Source: DAOMFM01 sp035429825 (GTDB taxonomy: Bacteria > Acidobacteriota > Blastocatellia > UBA7656 > JADIYM01). Taken from it: a stretch of 15,808 nt of DNA. The position numbers and the translations under genes were made by a program. Shown here piece after piece: positions 14,409 through 15,808 of the stretch (position 1 is its first letter; each line of letters opens with the position of its first letter). The notes below the pieces were generated by a model. The model saw only the letters and a list, made by a program, of their open reading frames with translations. It was not told the origin of the DNA and ran no database searches. The stretch is taken from contig JBGAKX010000102.1 in assembly GCA_044224215.1 (NCBI GenBank), positions 1-15,808 of the forward strand, given 5' to 3'.

Positions 14409-15182
14409 TCACCCCACCATGTTGAGACCGCCGTTGACGCTCAAAACCTGGCCGGTCACGTAGCCGGCCGCATCGGATGCGAGGAAGAGGGCCACCGACG
14501 CAATCTCGTCCGGCGTCCCCATGCGCTTGAAGGGGATCAGTCCGACGATCGAACCGATGATCTTGTCGGTGAACGGGTCCTCGCGCATCTCGTCGATCAG
14601 CGCCGTGTCGACGAGGCCGGGACAGATCGCGTTCACGCGAATCCGGTCGCGCGCGTGCTCGCGCGCGAGGGTCTTGGAGAATGCGATGACAGCGGCCTTG
14701 GCGCTCGCGTAGATCGCCTCGCCGAACGATCCGATGCGCGCCGTGTCGGAGCTGATGTTGACGATCGCTCCGCGCCTGCCGGCGGCCATGTGCGGAAGCA
14801 CTGCGTGGCACGTGTGAATCACGCCCTTGAAGTTGATGTTGAGCACCTTGTCCCACAACTCGGGCGTCGTCTTGACGAAGGGCTGCAGATGGTCCCAACC
14901 GACCGAATTGACGAGCACGTCGATCTGCCCGAACTGCGTGAGCGTCATCTCCACGAGGCTCTGCACGGCCGCAAAGTCCGTGACATCCGTCCGTATGAAT
15001 TCGACCCGCCGGCCGGTAAGACCGGCTACCTCACGGGCGGCGCGCTCCGCGTCGACGGCGAGCACATCCGCGATCACGACGTCGGCCCCAGATGCCGCAA
15101 ACGCGTGAACGATGGCGCGTCCAATTCCGCGTGCGCCGCCCGTCACGATGGCAACCTGATTCTCGAGCGTTGGTGTGTTCAT
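14409..15182 (-). CDS. BadH-like short-chain dehydrogenase (cyclic hydroxyacyl-CoA)
   Basis: A 257-residue classical SDR. The Rossmann motif TGGARGIG is at residues 14-21, with Asp39 placed for NAD(H) preference. The usual NNAG is NSVG at 92-95. The catalytic set is Ser145, Tyr158 and Lys162 (IVNISSDTARIGSFGEAIYA). Several stretches, such as GWDHLQPFVKT, NISSDTARIGSFGEA and AFSKTLAREHA, closely resemble BadH of Rhodopseudomonas palustris, the 2-hydroxycyclohexanecarbonyl-CoA dehydrogenase. Here it probably oxidises the Dch product (a 6-hydroxycyclohex-1-ene-1-carbonyl-CoA), a step done by the unrelated zinc-type Had in Thauera. The start is the ATG of an ATGA overlap with the amidohydrolase; a longer reading frame runs further upstream, but the alignment begins here. 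Substrate assignment is by similarity and position. Confidence 0.85.
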   Translation of the reverse strand: MNTPTLENQVAIVTGGARGIGRAIVHAFAASGADVVIADVLAVDAERAAREVAGLTGRRVEFIRTDVTDFAAVQSLVEMTLTQFGQIDVLVNSVGWDHLQPFVKTTPELWDKVLNINFKGVIHTCHAVLPHMAAGRRGAIVNISSDTARIGSFGEAIYASAKAAVIAFSKTLAREHARDRIRVNAICPGLVDTALIDEMREDPFTDKIIGSIVGLIPFKRMGTPDEIASVALFLASDAAGYVTGQVLSVNGGLNMVG

Positions 15183-15808
15183 GCCAGTTTGAAAAGCTCG
15201 ATCGCGTTGTCGCGGATCAGCTTGCGATGGGCCTCGGGCCGCAGGCCAATGTCCGTCAATTGGTTGAGGTTGGTATTCCAGGGCAGTCCGTTGGTTCCCC
15301 AGACGCACCGGTCCTGTCCCATTCGGCTGTTGATGAATTGAAGGATTTCCGGCGAGAGGTACTTCGGAAGCCACGCATCGACGCCGAACCAGATGTTGTC
15401 CCACTTGTAACAGGCCGAGATGAGCTCCTCGACCCACGGCCATCCCGTGTGCGCTCCGAGCATCCTGAGATCCGGGAAGTCGCACGCGATGCGGTCAAGC
15501 AGCATCGGCCGCGCGCAATCGCTCGGCATGGCTTCGAGCACATGGCCGACCTGCATCGACACGGGCACTCCGAGCTCTTCGCATTTGGCAAAGAGCGGAT
15601 ACATCTTTGCGTCGTTGAGCGGAATGTCGAAGCCGTAGATGTGAACGTAGACGCCCTTGAATCCGTGATCGCACACGGCCGTCTCGATCTCGCGAAGGCT
15701 CTGCCTGATCTCGAACGGGTTGTACCCCGCGAGCCCGACGAACCGCGACGGGTGCTTCTCGGTGTACTGCAGGACATCCTCGAGCTTGGTGTCCATGTAC
15801 ATCCACTT
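15179..15808 (-). CDS. Amidohydrolase-2 family protein, N-terminus beyond window edge
   Basis: The frame is open to the right edge, so the N-terminal part (expected to carry the H-x-H metal motif) is missing; about 209 residues remain. The fold signature is clear: RFVGLAGYNPFE, HGFKGVYVHIYGFDIPLND, LFAKCEELGVPVSMQVG, ILGAHTGWPWVEELI-like DLRMLGAHTGWPW, and VWGTNGLPW. Numbering from the Met at 15802, His118 in GAHTG is kept, but the position usually held by a ligand His (PV-x-x-H) is Gln84, and the usual Asp of 'GSD/GTD-x-P' is Asn171. Family members are zinc hydrolases or decarboxylases, including aryl acid decarboxylases and the beta-keto-acyl-CoA hydrolase CouO. It is the first visible gene of the benzoyl-CoA reductase operon, overlapping the SDR as ATGA, so an acyl-CoA pathway role is likely. 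Confidence 0.8.
   Translation of the reverse strand, partial: KWMYMDTKLEDVLQYTEKHPSRFVGLAGYNPFEIRQSLREIETAVCDHGFKGVYVHIYGFDIPLNDAKMYPLFAKCEELGVPVSMQVGHVLEAMPSDCARPMLLDRIACDFPDLRMLGAHTGWPWVEELISACYKWDNIWFGVDAWLPKYLSPEILQFINSRMGQDRCVWGTNGLPWNTNLNQLTDIGLRPEAHRKLIRDNAIELFKLA

Noticed and set aside
12185..14425. Plus-strand open frame of 746 codons
   Set aside because: It lies entirely opposite bcrB and bcrC, which have clear family motifs. The translation has no recognisable domain and is an antisense shadow in GC-rich DNA.
15183..15485. Longer SDR start upstream of 15182
   Set aside because: The extra 101 codons do not look like SDR sequence and lie under the amidohydrolase; the Rossmann strand begins right after the ATG at 15182.

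Overview
The window is GC-rich bacterial DNA with dense genes, short spacers and many overlapping start/stop codons. The large permease at the left edge has the layout of the 'ADOP' (acidobacterial duplicated orphan permease) family. Together with the general gene style this suggests Acidobacteriota, perhaps a Vicinamibacteria-type genome. That placement is inference, because there is no rRNA or other phylogenetic marker here. I saw no tRNA, rRNA, CRISPR array or insertion sequence.

Left part (1-5573): the C-terminal most of an ADOP-type FtsX/MacB permease; a plus-strand trio of ArsR repressor, AHSA1/SRPBCC protein and a two-helix membrane protein behind a well-formed promoter with an inverted repeat; a convergent secreted protein with two BamE/SmpA-like modules; a pentapeptide-repeat protein with 34 uninterrupted repeats; and a stand-alone hemerythrin-like protein.

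Middle (5614-8138, minus strand): an LpxL/HtrB-like acyltransferase overlapping an oligosaccharide flippase, probably an envelope glycan or lipid module.

Right part (8289-15808, minus strand) is the most notable region. It is one tightly packed operon, read right to left: amidohydrolase-2 family protein (cut by the window edge), BadH-like short-chain dehydrogenase, the two catalytic subunits BcrC and BcrB and the two ATP-hydrolysing electron-activating subunits BcrA and BcrD of a class I (ATP-dependent) benzoyl-CoA reductase, a protein that fuses a hemerythrin domain to cyclohexa-1,5-diene-1-carbonyl-CoA hydratase (Dch), and an FNR-type regulator with a cysteine motif. Four junctions are ATGA start/stop overlaps. 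The small activase subunits (274 and 278 aa) resemble the Azoarcus bzd type more than the Thauera bcr type, whose BcrA is much larger.

A working model: BcrCBAD reduces benzoyl-CoA to the cyclic diene, Dch hydrates it, the SDR oxidises the alcohol, and the ring is opened either by an enzyme outside the window or by the amidohydrolase. The hydratase + SDR + amidohydrolase set resembles the CouM/CouN/CouO logic, in which an amidohydrolase cleaves a beta-keto-acyl-CoA. The hemerythrin fusion and the FNR-like regulator fit an oxygen-sensitive pathway in an organism that meets oxygen. Missing from the window are the usual 6-oxo ring hydrolase (Oah/BamA), the zinc-type Had dehydrogenase, a benzoate-CoA ligase and the ferredoxin and its reductase.
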